Assembly: GCA_024643365.1 (NCBI GenBank)
Contig: JAHENC010000021.1
Location: forward strand, 97,875-161,874
From: Crocinitomicaceae bacterium
Lineage (GTDB): Bacteria > Bacteroidota > Bacteroidia > Flavobacteriales_D > Crocinitomicaceae
Direction of reading: 5' to 3'
Length of the DNA: 64,000 bases
The position numbers were made by a program, and so were the translations under genes. Positions 34,899-43,695 of the stretch are shown here, in pieces; the first letter of the stretch is position 1; each line of letters opens with the position of its first letter. The notes under the pieces were generated by a model that searched no databases, was not told where the DNA came from, and was given only the letters and a program-made list of their open reading frames with translations.

Positions 34899-35346
34899 TT
34901 TCATAATAGGTTTAACACTCCTTTTATTTTCGTGTAAAGAAGACTCCTTCTACACGAAGTCCTATTCTTTTTCCAATCAAACTTGGAAGCAAGATGTAAA
35001 ACCAGCGTTCAAAGTTGACATTCAAGACACTAGTGTTTTATACGACTTCGTAGTAACCGTAAGAACCACAACTGATTACGCCTATAATAATCTATGGGTA
35101 TTTTTGAACACCAAACCACCTCATGGCAAGGAAGTTCGAGAACCGTATGAGATTAAAACCACCTATCCAGATGGAAATTGGATTGGAAAAAAAACAGGTA
35201 CTGTAGTTGAACACGAATTAATTTTCAAAAGACGAAAAGTACCATTCAAGGGAATATACACCTTCACTTTTGAGCAGGCCATCACGCAAAAAACCGTTGA
35301 CGAAGTGCTTGATATTTCTATGGAAGTCAAACGAGCAATTGAGTAA
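34885..35346 (+). CDS. gldH: gliding motility lipoprotein GldH
   Basis: The start at 34885 opens a lipoprotein signal with lipobox 'LLFSC' (C17). The 153-residue protein matches GldH: 'SFSNQTWKQDVKPAFKVDIQ' directly after the lipid site, 'TTDYAYNNLWVFLNTKPP', and 'YTFTFEQAI' near the end. GldH is needed for gliding and type IX secretion-linked motility in Flavobacterium johnsoniae. It follows the PSP1 gene with a 14-base overlap, a gene order I recall as conserved in Flavobacteriia, and is followed after one base by the DUF6495 gene. Confidence 0.9.
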   Translation: MRIASFIIGLTLLLFSCKEDSFYTKSYSFSNQTWKQDVKPAFKVDIQDTSVLYDFVVTVRTTTDYAYNNLWVFLNTKPPHGKEVREPYEIKTTYPDGNWIGKKTGTVVEHELIFKRRKVPFKGIYTFTFEQAITQKTVDEVLDISMEVKRAIE

Positions 35347-35347
35347 T

Positions 35348-35818
35348 ATGCGCTTTAGACGTTTGAGTAAAGAGGAGCTATTTTCATTAGAAACAGAGTT
35401 CAAACAGTTTTTGGTTATTCACGAATTATACGATGAAGAGTGGCGTTTAATGGCCGAGAAAGACCCTGAAAAAGCTGAACAATTTATCCAACAATTTAGT
35501 GATCTTGTTTTAGGAAAAGTGTACCAACAAATTTCCTTTCTCGTACATTTCAGCAGCACTATGGTATCGTTTTTCGATATGAGGAATGATCCCCTGAAAG
35601 CCTACCATATTAAGTGTTCCGAAGGTCTTTCTTTACAAAATGAAGAGGACTTACAGCTAGCTCTAAGCACTCATTTTAATCAATTGCATTTTTATAAAGG
35701 AGAAAAGAAACTTCATGAAGAAAAGGCAGATGAAGTATTTGATTTAATTAAAAAAGGGAGTGAAGGCTGTGATGAAGCCTATTTCCTGAAATACACACAA
35801 CTATTTGAAGGGATTTAA
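35348..35818 (+). CDS. DUF6495 family protein
   Basis: The ATG at 35348 follows the gldH stop by one base; the longer open frame from 35270 is gldH overlap. The 156-residue cytoplasmic protein begins 'MRFRRLSKEELFSLETEFKQ' and contains 'WRLMAEKDPEKAEQFIQQFS', the pattern I recall for DUF6495, found only in Bacteroidetes. It is acidic and helical, with no catalytic motif. Function unknown. A terminator follows directly. Confidence 0.8.
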   Translation: MRFRRLSKEELFSLETEFKQFLVIHELYDEEWRLMAEKDPEKAEQFIQQFSDLVLGKVYQQISFLVHFSSTMVSFFDMRNDPLKAYHIKCSEGLSLQNEEDLQLALSTHFNQLHFYKGEKKLHEEKADEVFDLIKKGSEGCDEAYFLKYTQLFEGI

Positions 35819-35824
35819 AAAAAT

Positions 35825-35847
35825 AAAAGATGGAGACATCTTTTTTT
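35825..35847 (+). terminator. intrinsic terminator of the radA-gldH operon
   Basis: An 8-bp stem (35825-35832 with 35837-35844) with loop GAGA, ending in seven T (35841-35847). The T-run merges with the -33 element of the next promoter. Confidence 0.75.
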
Positions 35848-35876
35848 GTTTTTCTCCGTTTATAAACATAAATTTG
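35845..35876 (+). promoter_or_regulatory. Bacteroidetes-type promoter of the lipoprotein gene at 35906
   Basis: TTTG (35845-35848), a 20-base spacer and TAAATTTG (35869-35876) match the TTTG/TAnnTTTG consensus fully. The ATG lies 29 bases downstream. This is the best promoter match that I see in the window. Confidence 0.7.
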
Positions 35877-35905
35877 ACTATTAATTGCCTAAACCATTGT
35901 CAACT

Positions 35906-36556
35906 ATGAAAACATTCAAGTTCGCCATTATTGGATTCACACTTGTTAGCTTAATGAGCGCTTGTATTGAGCACGAAGTAATTCCACCACCAACGAACAA
36001 GGTAGATTTAAATGCAAGTTTAATTGGATATGTGAATGGTACTCAGTTTGAATTGACTCAAAATGTCAATGGATATAACGCTATGACATGGGATACAGCA
36101 GTTGTTATTGCTTCCCCAGCCCTATCAAAAGTAATTTACACCTCCACCATTTATTCCAATCAAAACGCACAATCTTTGAGCTTAATGTTTGGTACATTGG
36201 ATTACGATGCTTCTGCGAATTCAGAACCGACATTGTCTATGTTTAACGACTGGAGTATGACAAATTCAGGGATTCCAATTTTGTTTAAAGACAAAGCGAC
36301 AATGGTTGCTCAAAGCGTTGATGGAGTTCAAGTAACCTATACAGACAACACCGGAAAAGTTTGGTATTCAAGAGAAACGGATCCAGGTCAAATCGCCAAC
36401 TTTACCATTTTAAAGCAAGCATCAGATGGTACAGGAGACTATTCTTTATTTGAAGCTACGTTTTCATGTAAAGTTTGGTATGTTGACCCACAAACAAGTA
36501 CAGAGTCTTTTCTAGACATTACCAACGCCAAGTACCGCGCTTGGTTTAAAAGGTAA
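35906..36556 (+). CDS. hypothetical lipoprotein
   Basis: The ATG at 35906 opens a lipoprotein signal with lipobox 'LMSAC' (C20). The 216-residue protein is beta-rich, with strands such as 'LNASLIGYVNGTQFELTQNV' and 'LFEATFSCKVWYVDPQ'; it looks like a small jellyroll or DUF-type lipoprotein. No family recognised. It has its own strong promoter and lies eight bases before the glutaminase-like gene. Confidence 0.8.
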   Translation: MKTFKFAIIGFTLVSLMSACIEHEVIPPPTNKVDLNASLIGYVNGTQFELTQNVNGYNAMTWDTAVVIASPALSKVIYTSTIYSNQNAQSLSLMFGTLDYDASANSEPTLSMFNDWSMTNSGIPILFKDKATMVAQSVDGVQVTYTDNTGKVWYSRETDPGQIANFTILKQASDGTGDYSLFEATFSCKVWYVDPQTSTESFLDITNAKYRAWFKR

Positions 36557-36564
36557 ATCTCTAT

Positions 36565-37263
36565 ATGAGTGAAGTCCTCAAAATAGCTATTATCGGCGAT
36601 TACAACTTCACCTACAACGCGCATCACGCGACGAATCTATCTTTGGACCACGCATCTGATTTTCTAGAAACAGAGGTTAATTATTACTGGATAAAAATCA
36701 ATGAAGCCATACAGCACAAACGTGTTTATTTTGAGCAGTTTGATGGCATTTGGATTGCACCAGGCCCCTTTTTAAATCATTTCTTTCTAAACGGTGTATA
36801 CAAACTTGTTTTAGAATCTAATGTTCCCGTCTTTTTAACTGGGGAAGGATATAAGTACTTTTTCGAATACCTGATTTCCACACATCAACTCAACCCTTAC
36901 GGCGAGAAGTTGATTTCAGACAACCTCATTGAAGGAAATCAATTTGAACGAGTAACGATCTATCCTAAGACGAAAGATGCGGAGAAATTATATGAGAACT
37001 GCAATCACACTGAACTTAGCTCTTCTCGCTTTAGTTTATACCCACAGCTGACTGATCAATTAAATGGATATTTGATTGACATTGAAGCAACCAATCAATT
37101 TGATGATCCAGAAATCGTCACACTGAAAAATCATCCGTTTTTTATGGCCTGTAGTTTCTGCCCACAAATTTCATCTACCAGAGACTTACCGCATCCTTTG
37201 ATTTACACTTTTCTGAAAATAGCACGAGAACTTTCGAACTCAAAGTTCAGTCAACTGGTTTAG
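36565..37263 (+). CDS. stand-alone CTP-synthase-type glutaminase-like protein lacking the catalytic triad
   Basis: The 232-residue protein follows the class I glutamine amidotransferase domain of CTP synthase: 'KIAIIGDYNFTYNAHHATNL' at the start, 'FDGIWIAPG' (59-67), the nucleophile elbow region (91-98) and 'NHPFFMACSFCPQ' near 189-201, then 'HPLIYTFLKIA'. All three catalytic positions differ: the elbow Cys is Gly93 ('LTGEGYKY'), the 'FHPE' histidine is C199 and its glutamate is Q201. It cannot be a normal glutaminase. A regulatory or binding role is likely. It overlaps the helicase gene tail to tail by 24 bases. Confidence 0.78.
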   Translation: MSEVLKIAIIGDYNFTYNAHHATNLSLDHASDFLETEVNYYWIKINEAIQHKRVYFEQFDGIWIAPGPFLNHFFLNGVYKLVLESNVPVFLTGEGYKYFFEYLISTHQLNPYGEKLISDNLIEGNQFERVTIYPKTKDAEKLYENCNHTELSSSRFSLYPQLTDQLNGYLIDIEATNQFDDPEIVTLKNHPFFMACSFCPQISSTRDLPHPLIYTFLKIARELSNSKFSQLV

Positions 37264-40200
37264 TGCAGAATAATACAATAAGCAGCGCACAGGTTTTTTA
37301 AATATTTCTTCCAAAAGTTTTCCGTATGCAACAATCTGTTCCATGTGCTTTTGGTTTATTTTTCCCGTTTTAAAATCAATGACAAGAACCTCGTTGGATT
37401 TTACCAACACTTTATCGGGCTTCTTTACATCATTTTCACCGGCTAATACCACTTGTTCATTGAGCGATTTTTCGATATTATTGAGGTAATTCCCCGCTTC
37501 CATTTTTTGCCAGAAAGCCATGGCTGATTCACGCAATTTAGCTTCATTTTTTTGTTCGACCAGCCCATCGCGTAAAAGGTTTTTCAACACAAGGTCTGTG
37601 TCTACTATTGACTCACAAAGGGACATGAGTAAGTGAAAATCATTTCCAAATCGTTGTTCGTCCAATTGTATTTCTGATTCCTCTTGAAAGACTTTTCGGA
37701 AGACAATATCCGGATACCATAAACGCTGACTAAAATCACGTGGAACATATAAGTTCGTGACAGAATCTTCACTTTTAACGATTGTTTCCGTTTGTCCGAT
37801 TTGCAATAATCCATCTTCATTCATTCCCAAATTCATTCCCTCCAATTGTTCGTGAATCATCGCGCCAAACTTAACTTTGTCAAAATCATTGATGGCATAC
37901 AAACGCAATTCTGGACGTGTCATTCCGACATAGAATAGGTTCATTTTGTCCAAAAGCAACAAGTTGTTTTCTTCTTTTGCGAAGGCATCCAATTCTGGAA
38001 TTTGCTGACTTTTTGCTGGGAAAGCATACAAAATTTTATCGCGAACTTCCATTAAATACTTTCCTTGTGAATTCATGGCAATCGTAAAATCCATGTTCGG
38101 AATGATGACTACAGGAAACTCCAAGCCTTTTGATTTATGGATGGTCATAATTTTTAACGCGGATTGCGTATCGGGCATTTGTAACGCAATCTTATCTTTT
38201 TGAGCTTCAAAGAACTCCAGGAAATGATGAATATCTGTTTGGCGAGCGAGTTGAAACCCATAAATTACGTCCATAAAATGATGCAGATATGGTTCCTTTG
38301 TTTCTTGCCAATCCATGAGAAGCATAAATTTCTGAACCAAATCATAAACGCTTTCATACGTGGTAAAAAAGGCTGAGGCACCTCCAAAATGTTCTGCCAA
38401 AAACCGTGAATCATTGAATACACGGATGGACTTCCCATCCTTTTGAATCACCTCAAAATAAGAAAGATAGTCCGCTGTGGAAAAAGATTCTTTCATCCTA
38501 AAATACAATTCAGCAAAACGTTTTGTCTCAGTTGTTTTCCTTGGTGATGCGCGTCGACGCAAATACGAAAGTATCAGTTGAACTTGCGCATCCTTCGATA
38601 CGAGTAGAGAATCTTGTGAGACGACCTGGTATTTACGCTCTGTTAATCCAATAGCAAGTTCATTCCCCAATTTATTTGTTTCTGTCAGGATACAAATATC
38701 TCCAGGCTCAAATCCTGCATGTAAGCTTTCCTCAACAAATCCAATGACTTTTTCCAAGCGTTCCTCGAAGGTCAATTTCTGTTTGATGGACTCAATATGA
38801 ATGTATCCTTTTTTCGTGCGTTGTGCTTTTTGTTCAAGGTCCTGATAGAAATGCGCCATAGAAGCCGGCAAATTTTGGGCAAGACCTTTAAAAAGCGCAT
38901 TATTGAATTCAACAATTTCTTTTGCTGAACGGTAATTTGAATCCAGAACGCGTTTCACTCCTCGACTAGCTAACATAGAGCTTTTGTAGGCAATTTGCGG
39001 ATCATTTTCTGGGTTATAAATGGCCGGTAAACTTACAAATTGTTCCGCTAGTCCATTATTGAATCGATAGATGGATTGTTTCGCATCTCCAACAATCAGA
39101 TTCCATCTATTGTGTCCCAACGATTCCAGAATGAGTGGAATTAAATTCAACCATTGAAGGCGCGATGTATCTTGAAATTCATCCAACAGAAAATGCTCGA
39201 AACGCACACCTAATCGTTCATAGATATAAGGTGCTTCTTCATCCCGAACGAGTTTACTGATTAACTTATTAAATTCAGAAATTCGAATCAATTGTTCATC
39301 ATTCATCATCAATTGCAGCTGTTTTCCGACATGCTGCAAAAGCGCCATATTGAAAAAGTTTTTGCGGTAAAGTTCGGTTAAGTTATAGGATGCTAAATCC
39401 CTCATGTAGCGATCATTCAACTGAACAATTTCCTGTTTGAGTGACGAAGGAATCGTCAATTTTGAACCATCCGCCATGAGTTTTAGAAACGATTCCGAAA
39501 ATAATCCATCGGTATTAGATGCACCTTTCGGGAATTCGTTTTCGACGTTTAATTTCGTAAAATTCCTTATTGTAGTTCCTTTTCCTGCAATCGTCTCATG
39601 ATTTAGATCCAATCCGAAAAAATCATCGTGAACCTTTTTCGCTTCCACAAGAAACTCTTTTAAAATCGTATTTCGATCCTCAATTAAGCGCGTATAATTT
39701 CCATTCGTAAGTTCCAAATGCAATAATTGTTGGATTTTCTCCGAATTTTTTTCTTGGCTGAGTATCGTTGAAAACTCGATTAATTGCTTTCTGAAGTTCC
39801 AGCTATTTCCTTCCGCTAAATTAGCTTTTGCGTAGGTATACATCCATTCGGACACATCCTCTGCCCCTGGAGCACCAAGTTGATTCATCAGCATGTCGAC
39901 CACATCCTCTGTGATTTGCTTTTCATTTAAAATCACCTCGAAATCAGCAGGTAAGTCCAAATCTCTTGAAAAAGATCGGATCAGTCTAAGGTTAAATTTG
40001 TCGATTGTTGAAATGTGAAAATCCTCATAGGCGTGTAAAATTCCCTCCAAAGCAAGTTTACTGCGATGAGCTATTTCAGCAACTGAAAGTTCCGTTTGCT
40101 CCACTAAATCTTTCCGCATGTTCGCGACCTTTGTGTTCGAGGGATCATCGTAAGCAAGTCCAAATAAAGTGGAGAGAATTCGTTCCTTCATTTCACTTGC

Positions 40201-40368
40201 GGCCTTGTTTGTAAATGTCATTGCGACAAGACTTTTGTACTTACGTTTAAACTGCGCGTCCTTTAGTAAAATAGTCAGGTATTCTAAAACCAATTGATGC
40301 GTTTTTCCTGATCCAGCTGAGGCACTTAAAACACTGAGGGGATGGATATTTCGATCAATTTTTTGCAT
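37240..40368 (-). CDS. UvrD-like helicase-nuclease, RecB/AddA type
   Basis: The 1042-residue protein has superfamily 1 helicase motifs: Walker A 'SASAGSGKTH' (15-24), motif Ia 'AMTFTNKAASEMKERIL', motif II 'LLDEFQDTSRLQW', motif IV-like 'DAKQSIYRF', 'LDSNYRSA' and motif V/VI ('MTIHKSKGLEFPVVIIP', 'YVGMTRPELRLY'). The C-terminus carries a PD-(D/E)XK nuclease core ('VLVIDFKTGKINQKHMEQIV'). It should resect double-strand breaks. In Bacteroidetes this AddA-like subunit pairs with an AddB-like protein, whose gene is not in the window. Confidence 0.92.
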   Translation of the reverse strand: MQKIDRNIHPLSVLSASAGSGKTHQLVLEYLTILLKDAQFKRKYKSLVAMTFTNKAASEMKERILSTLFGLAYDDPSNTKVANMRKDLVEQTELSVAEIAHRSKLALEGILHAYEDFHISTIDKFNLRLIRSFSRDLDLPADFEVILNEKQITEDVVDMLMNQLGAPGAEDVSEWMYTYAKANLAEGNSWNFRKQLIEFSTILSQEKNSEKIQQLLHLELTNGNYTRLIEDRNTILKEFLVEAKKVHDDFFGLDLNHETIAGKGTTIRNFTKLNVENEFPKGASNTDGLFSESFLKLMADGSKLTIPSSLKQEIVQLNDRYMRDLASYNLTELYRKNFFNMALLQHVGKQLQLMMNDEQLIRISEFNKLISKLVRDEEAPYIYERLGVRFEHFLLDEFQDTSRLQWLNLIPLILESLGHNRWNLIVGDAKQSIYRFNNGLAEQFVSLPAIYNPENDPQIAYKSSMLASRGVKRVLDSNYRSAKEIVEFNNALFKGLAQNLPASMAHFYQDLEQKAQRTKKGYIHIESIKQKLTFEERLEKVIGFVEESLHAGFEPGDICILTETNKLGNELAIGLTERKYQVVSQDSLLVSKDAQVQLILSYLRRRASPRKTTETKRFAELYFRMKESFSTADYLSYFEVIQKDGKSIRVFNDSRFLAEHFGGASAFFTTYESVYDLVQKFMLLMDWQETKEPYLHHFMDVIYGFQLARQTDIHHFLEFFEAQKDKIALQMPDTQSALKIMTIHKSKGLEFPVVIIPNMDFTIAMNSQGKYLMEVRDKILYAFPAKSQQIPELDAFAKEENNLLLLDKMNLFYVGMTRPELRLYAINDFDKVKFGAMIHEQLEGMNLGMNEDGLLQIGQTETIVKSEDSVTNLYVPRDFSQRLWYPDIVFRKVFQEESEIQLDEQRFGNDFHLLMSLCESIVDTDLVLKNLLRDGLVEQKNEAKLRESAMAFWQKMEAGNYLNNIEKSLNEQVVLAGENDVKKPDKVLVKSNEVLVIDFKTGKINQKHMEQIVAYGKLLEEIFKKPVRCLLYYSALNQLTEL

Positions 40369-40448
40369 GTATTATCCGATGATTTTTTTTTTAAATAAAT
40401 GTTGCGAGGATTTTTTAAAATTAAGAACAAAATTTGATTGTTTTGGGT

Positions 40449-40456
40449 TAAATTTG
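40449..40456 (+). promoter_or_regulatory. -7 box of the MbnP-like operon
   Basis: TAAATTTG matches TAnnTTTG exactly and ends four bases before the ATG at 40461, implying a leaderless transcript. A TTTG at 40433-40436 is only 12 bases upstream, so the -33 element is unclear. Confidence 0.4.
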
Positions 40457-40460
40457 TTAC

Positions 40461-41207
40461 ATGAAGAAATTCCTCTTTTTTGCCGTACTTGCGTTGATTC
40501 TTTGGAGCTGTGACCCAGATGATCCGAAACCTGTAGATCCAGTAACTGAAACGGTCAAGGTAACGATCAATCCAACTTATGGAACTCAACCGTTTTACAT
40601 GGATTCCGTGTATACGACAGCAGAGGGATACAAGGTGAAATTCACAGAATTAACTTGTTATTTTACTTTGTTAAAAAATGGGACGAACCAATTAATCGAA
40701 GCGGCACTATTTAATTTCCGCGAAACCGGATCCCTGCTGACTTCACGAACTGGTAATCACTTAGATTTCTCTAATCTTTCTGGGAAAATCGGTGTAGATT
40801 CTAGTTTAAATCACCTAGATCCATCCGCATTTCCAAATGAAAGTCCCTTAAATATTAGCAATGCTGGACCAATGCATTGGGGATGGAATCCAGGTTACAT
40901 CTTCTTGAATATCGAAGGAAAAGCAGATACAATCATAGATGCAACCAATAACTTAGATTTAAGTTTCAGTTTTCACGTGGGGACAGATACCTATTTACAA
41001 GCGTTCAACTTCGAGAATGTTCAATGGCAAGACAAAGGAAATAAGGTCTGGGAATTGCCTATGAAACTGGACTTGGCATTTTTCTTATCCAATCCAACGA
41101 GTTCCATTAATTTAAAGGACGAACATTTAACTCACACAGCTGCGGGACAAGCAACCTTAACACAAAAGGTGATACAAAACTTCAAAAACGCGCTAACCAT
41201 CAACTAA
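40461..41207 (+). CDS. MbnP-like copper-binding lipoprotein
   Basis: The 248-residue protein has a lipoprotein signal ('LILWSC', C17) and an MbnP-like domain: 'FTELTCYFTLL', 'LDFSNLSGKIGVDSSLNH' and the landmark 'MHWGWNPGYIFLNIEG' (from residue 138, with W140 and W142). In methanotrophs MbnP is a copper-binding protein in which a tryptophan is converted to kynurenine by its partner MbnH. An MbnH-like dihaem protein gene follows, sharing one base (TAATG at 41205-41209). Which tryptophan is modified here, if any, is unknown. Confidence 0.85.
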   Translation: MKKFLFFAVLALILWSCDPDDPKPVDPVTETVKVTINPTYGTQPFYMDSVYTTAEGYKVKFTELTCYFTLLKNGTNQLIEAALFNFRETGSLLTSRTGNHLDFSNLSGKIGVDSSLNHLDPSAFPNESPLNISNAGPMHWGWNPGYIFLNIEGKADTIIDATNNLDLSFSFHVGTDTYLQAFNFENVQWQDKGNKVWELPMKLDLAFFLSNPTSSINLKDEHLTHTAAGQATLTQKVIQNFKNALTIN

Positions 41208-42277
41208 TGAAATTTATTGGTGTAATTTTTTTACTGTTGTTATTTGCTGCTTGTCGAAAAGACAAAGCGGATTACACGCCTACACCATATCAATTAAAAA
41301 TACCATCACATTTTCCGGATATGTTGATTCCATCTGACAATCCCATGACGGTTGAAGGAGTTGAGCTTGGCCGCTTTTTGTTTTATGAAAAGCAACTTAG
41401 TGGCGACAATTCCATGAACTGTGCTTCTTGTCACATGCCTCAACATTCTTTTTCAGACAATAATCAATATTCTGTTGGAATAGATGGTGTTTTTGGAAAT
41501 CGTCAATCGATGGCCCTTATTAACTTAGGTTGGGAAAACTACTTTTTTTGGGATGGGAGAAAAACTACCTTGGAATCTCAGATCATCGAACCTGTTTTGA
41601 ATCCAATCGAAATGCATCAATCCTGGAAAGATGCCATTCATAAATTGAATGCCGATGTCAAATACCGCAATCGCTTTTTCAAGGCCTTTGGAGAAGAAGG
41701 TGTTGATTCTGTAAAAGCAGCAAAGGCAATTGCTCAGTTTATTCGCACCATGATTTCCAGTGAATCGAAATATGATGTCATGTATAAATATGAGAACAAT
41801 TTGACATTAAATGCATCGGAGCAGGCCTTGCTTTCTACGATTGATTTGGACGAATGGGCAGGCTATGATCTCTTCAAAAGTTTAAATGGTGCCGATTGTT
41901 TTCATTGCCACAATGGTCCATTGATGCGGGTTAAGAAATTTAGTAACAACGGACTCGATGCTGCGTTTAGTGATTTGGGAAGGGGGGGCGTGACACAAAA
42001 TCCAGAGGAAAATGGCAAATTTAAAGTCACCACACTTCGCAACATTGCTTTTACCGCGCCTTATATGCATGACGGACGTTTCGCTACTCTTGACCAAGTA
42101 ATCGAACACTATTCAAGCGGTATTCACATGAGTCCAACAATTGATCCTTTAATTGAATACGCTAATCAAGGCGGTGTTCAATTAGACGCTCAAGAAAAAT
42201 ATTTATTGAAGAAATTTTTACTGACACTAAGCGACTACAATTTCATCAATAATCCATCATTTAAAGATCCGAATTAA
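41207..42277 (+). CDS. MbnH-like dihaem cytochrome c peroxidase, lipoprotein
   Basis: The 356-residue protein has a lipobox 'LLFAAC' (C16) and two haem c sites, 'CASCH' (72-76) and 'CFHCH' (231-235), in the bacterial cytochrome c peroxidase/MauG fold ('ELGRFLFYEKQLSGDNSMNC', 'FWDGRKTTLESQ', 'TTLRNIAFTAPYMHDGRFAT'). As an MbnH relative it should use a high-valent dihaem state to oxidise a tryptophan on the MbnP-like protein encoded directly upstream. Both proteins appear to be lipid-anchored in the envelope. It shares one base with the next start (TAATG at 42275). Confidence 0.88.
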   Translation: MKFIGVIFLLLLFAACRKDKADYTPTPYQLKIPSHFPDMLIPSDNPMTVEGVELGRFLFYEKQLSGDNSMNCASCHMPQHSFSDNNQYSVGIDGVFGNRQSMALINLGWENYFFWDGRKTTLESQIIEPVLNPIEMHQSWKDAIHKLNADVKYRNRFFKAFGEEGVDSVKAAKAIAQFIRTMISSESKYDVMYKYENNLTLNASEQALLSTIDLDEWAGYDLFKSLNGADCFHCHNGPLMRVKKFSNNGLDAAFSDLGRGGVTQNPEENGKFKVTTLRNIAFTAPYMHDGRFATLDQVIEHYSSGIHMSPTIDPLIEYANQGGVQLDAQEKYLLKKFLLTLSDYNFINNPSFKDPN

Positions 42278-43695
42278 TGGGAGAAAACACAAGACTAACG
42301 ACCGAAGAAAAAGCACTAAAAATCAACTTAACTCCGGATATTTACGGGTGCTTTGCTGAGATTGGAGCTGGTCAAGAAGTCGCTGCGAACTTTTTTAAGG
42401 CGGGTGGTAGTTCAGGAACGATTGCCTACACGCAATCTGCATATGATATGAAAGTATCTGATTCCATGTACGGAGAAACCATCCGATATGTATGTGAGGA
42501 AAGACTAACAACTATGTTAGAAACTGAGTTTTTACACCTACAAGATATTCTCCCTGTCAAGAATCGCGAAGCACGTTTCTTTTCATTTTGTAATACGGTT
42601 GAGTCCTTAAATTACCACAAAACTAATCAAGGACAAGGTTGGGTGGGAATGCGTTTCCAATTGGGAATTGACACAAAACCTAACACAGTTATTTTGCACA
42701 TCAAAATGCACGATAACAGTCATAAAGCGCAACAAGAAGCATTAGGAATTCTCGGTGTTAATTTGATTTATGCTTGTTATTTTCAATCCTCAAATATCGA
42801 TGATTTCATTGATGGAATCGTACAAAGACTGCCTAGAGATCGCATGGAAATAGACATGCTTCGAATTTCAGGTCCTGACTTTGAGGAAATGGATAACCGA
42901 ATCATTGCCTTGAATTTAGTCCGACGTGGCATTACGAATGCAACGATGTTTGACCTGGCTAAAAACGTGATGCAGCCATCAACAGCATTGTATAAAAAGA
43001 ACATTTTACTGATGCGTGGACGTTTTCGTCCTGTAACGAAGGTTCATATCGACATGATTGAGAAAGCGCGTAAAGAGTTTTTGAAAGAAAATCGCGTGAA
43101 AGAAGAGAACTTAGAAGTCGTTTTTGAATTAACCTTGAAAGACTTAACTGCCGATGGTAAAATCTCCGACAAAGACTTCCTAGATCGAGCTGAATTATTG
43201 GGTTCACTTGGATACACGGTAATGGTTTCCAACTACTTAAAACACTATAAGATGCTGGAGTATTTATCCGCCATCGCCAAAGGAAACCTTGTTGGTGTCA
43301 TCATGGGAGTTTACAACCTTCACATCATCTTTGATGAAAAATACTACGACAATTTACCTGGTGGATTGTTGGAAGCTTTCGGCAGAGGATTTGGTCACAA
43401 CGTCAAATTGTATGTTTATCCTGCCATCAACGTGGACAGTGGAGAATTGTACGGATTGCACAATATCAAATTACCGGAAAACTTAACAGGATTGTTGACG
43501 TATATGCAGGCAAATGATAAAATTGCTGCCATTCCAGAATACAATGAGCGCTTACTTCACATTCTTTCGGACGATGTGCTGAGTAAAATCAAAGCTGGGG
43601 CTGCAAGTTGGGAAGATGATGTTCCATACGAAGTGGTACAAGCCATTAAGTTTTTTGAATTGTTTGGCTACCAGAAAAAAGCAGTCTTGAACTAA
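42277..43695 (+). CDS. conserved protein with NMNAT-like motif, function unknown
   Basis: A 472-residue cytoplasmic protein. Relatives are variously labelled 'nicotinate-nucleotide adenylyltransferase' or, wrongly, 'TonB-dependent receptor'; it has no signal peptide and no barrel. The conserved start is 'YGCFAEIGAGQEVAANFFKA' (23-42). In the middle is 'MRGRFRPVTKVHIDM' (246-260), resembling the G-x-F-x-P...H signature of NMN adenylyltransferases (GRF 248-250, H257), although the usual Gly before the His is Val. It sits between the MbnH-like and WYL genes with one-base TAATG overlaps on both sides. Activity unproven. Confidence 0.7.
   Translation: MGENTRLTTEEKALKINLTPDIYGCFAEIGAGQEVAANFFKAGGSSGTIAYTQSAYDMKVSDSMYGETIRYVCEERLTTMLETEFLHLQDILPVKNREARFFSFCNTVESLNYHKTNQGQGWVGMRFQLGIDTKPNTVILHIKMHDNSHKAQQEALGILGVNLIYACYFQSSNIDDFIDGIVQRLPRDRMEIDMLRISGPDFEEMDNRIIALNLVRRGITNATMFDLAKNVMQPSTALYKKNILLMRGRFRPVTKVHIDMIEKARKEFLKENRVKEENLEVVFELTLKDLTADGKISDKDFLDRAELLGSLGYTVMVSNYLKHYKMLEYLSAIAKGNLVGVIMGVYNLHIIFDEKYYDNLPGGLLEAFGRGFGHNVKLYVYPAINVDSGELYGLHNIKLPENLTGLLTYMQANDKIAAIPEYNERLLHILSDDVLSKIKAGAASWEDDVPYEVVQAIKFFELFGYQKKAVLN

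Noticed and set aside
42277..43695. TonB-dependent receptor, a label given to some relatives
   Set aside because: No signal peptide, plug or beta-barrel is present; the protein looks cytoplasmic.
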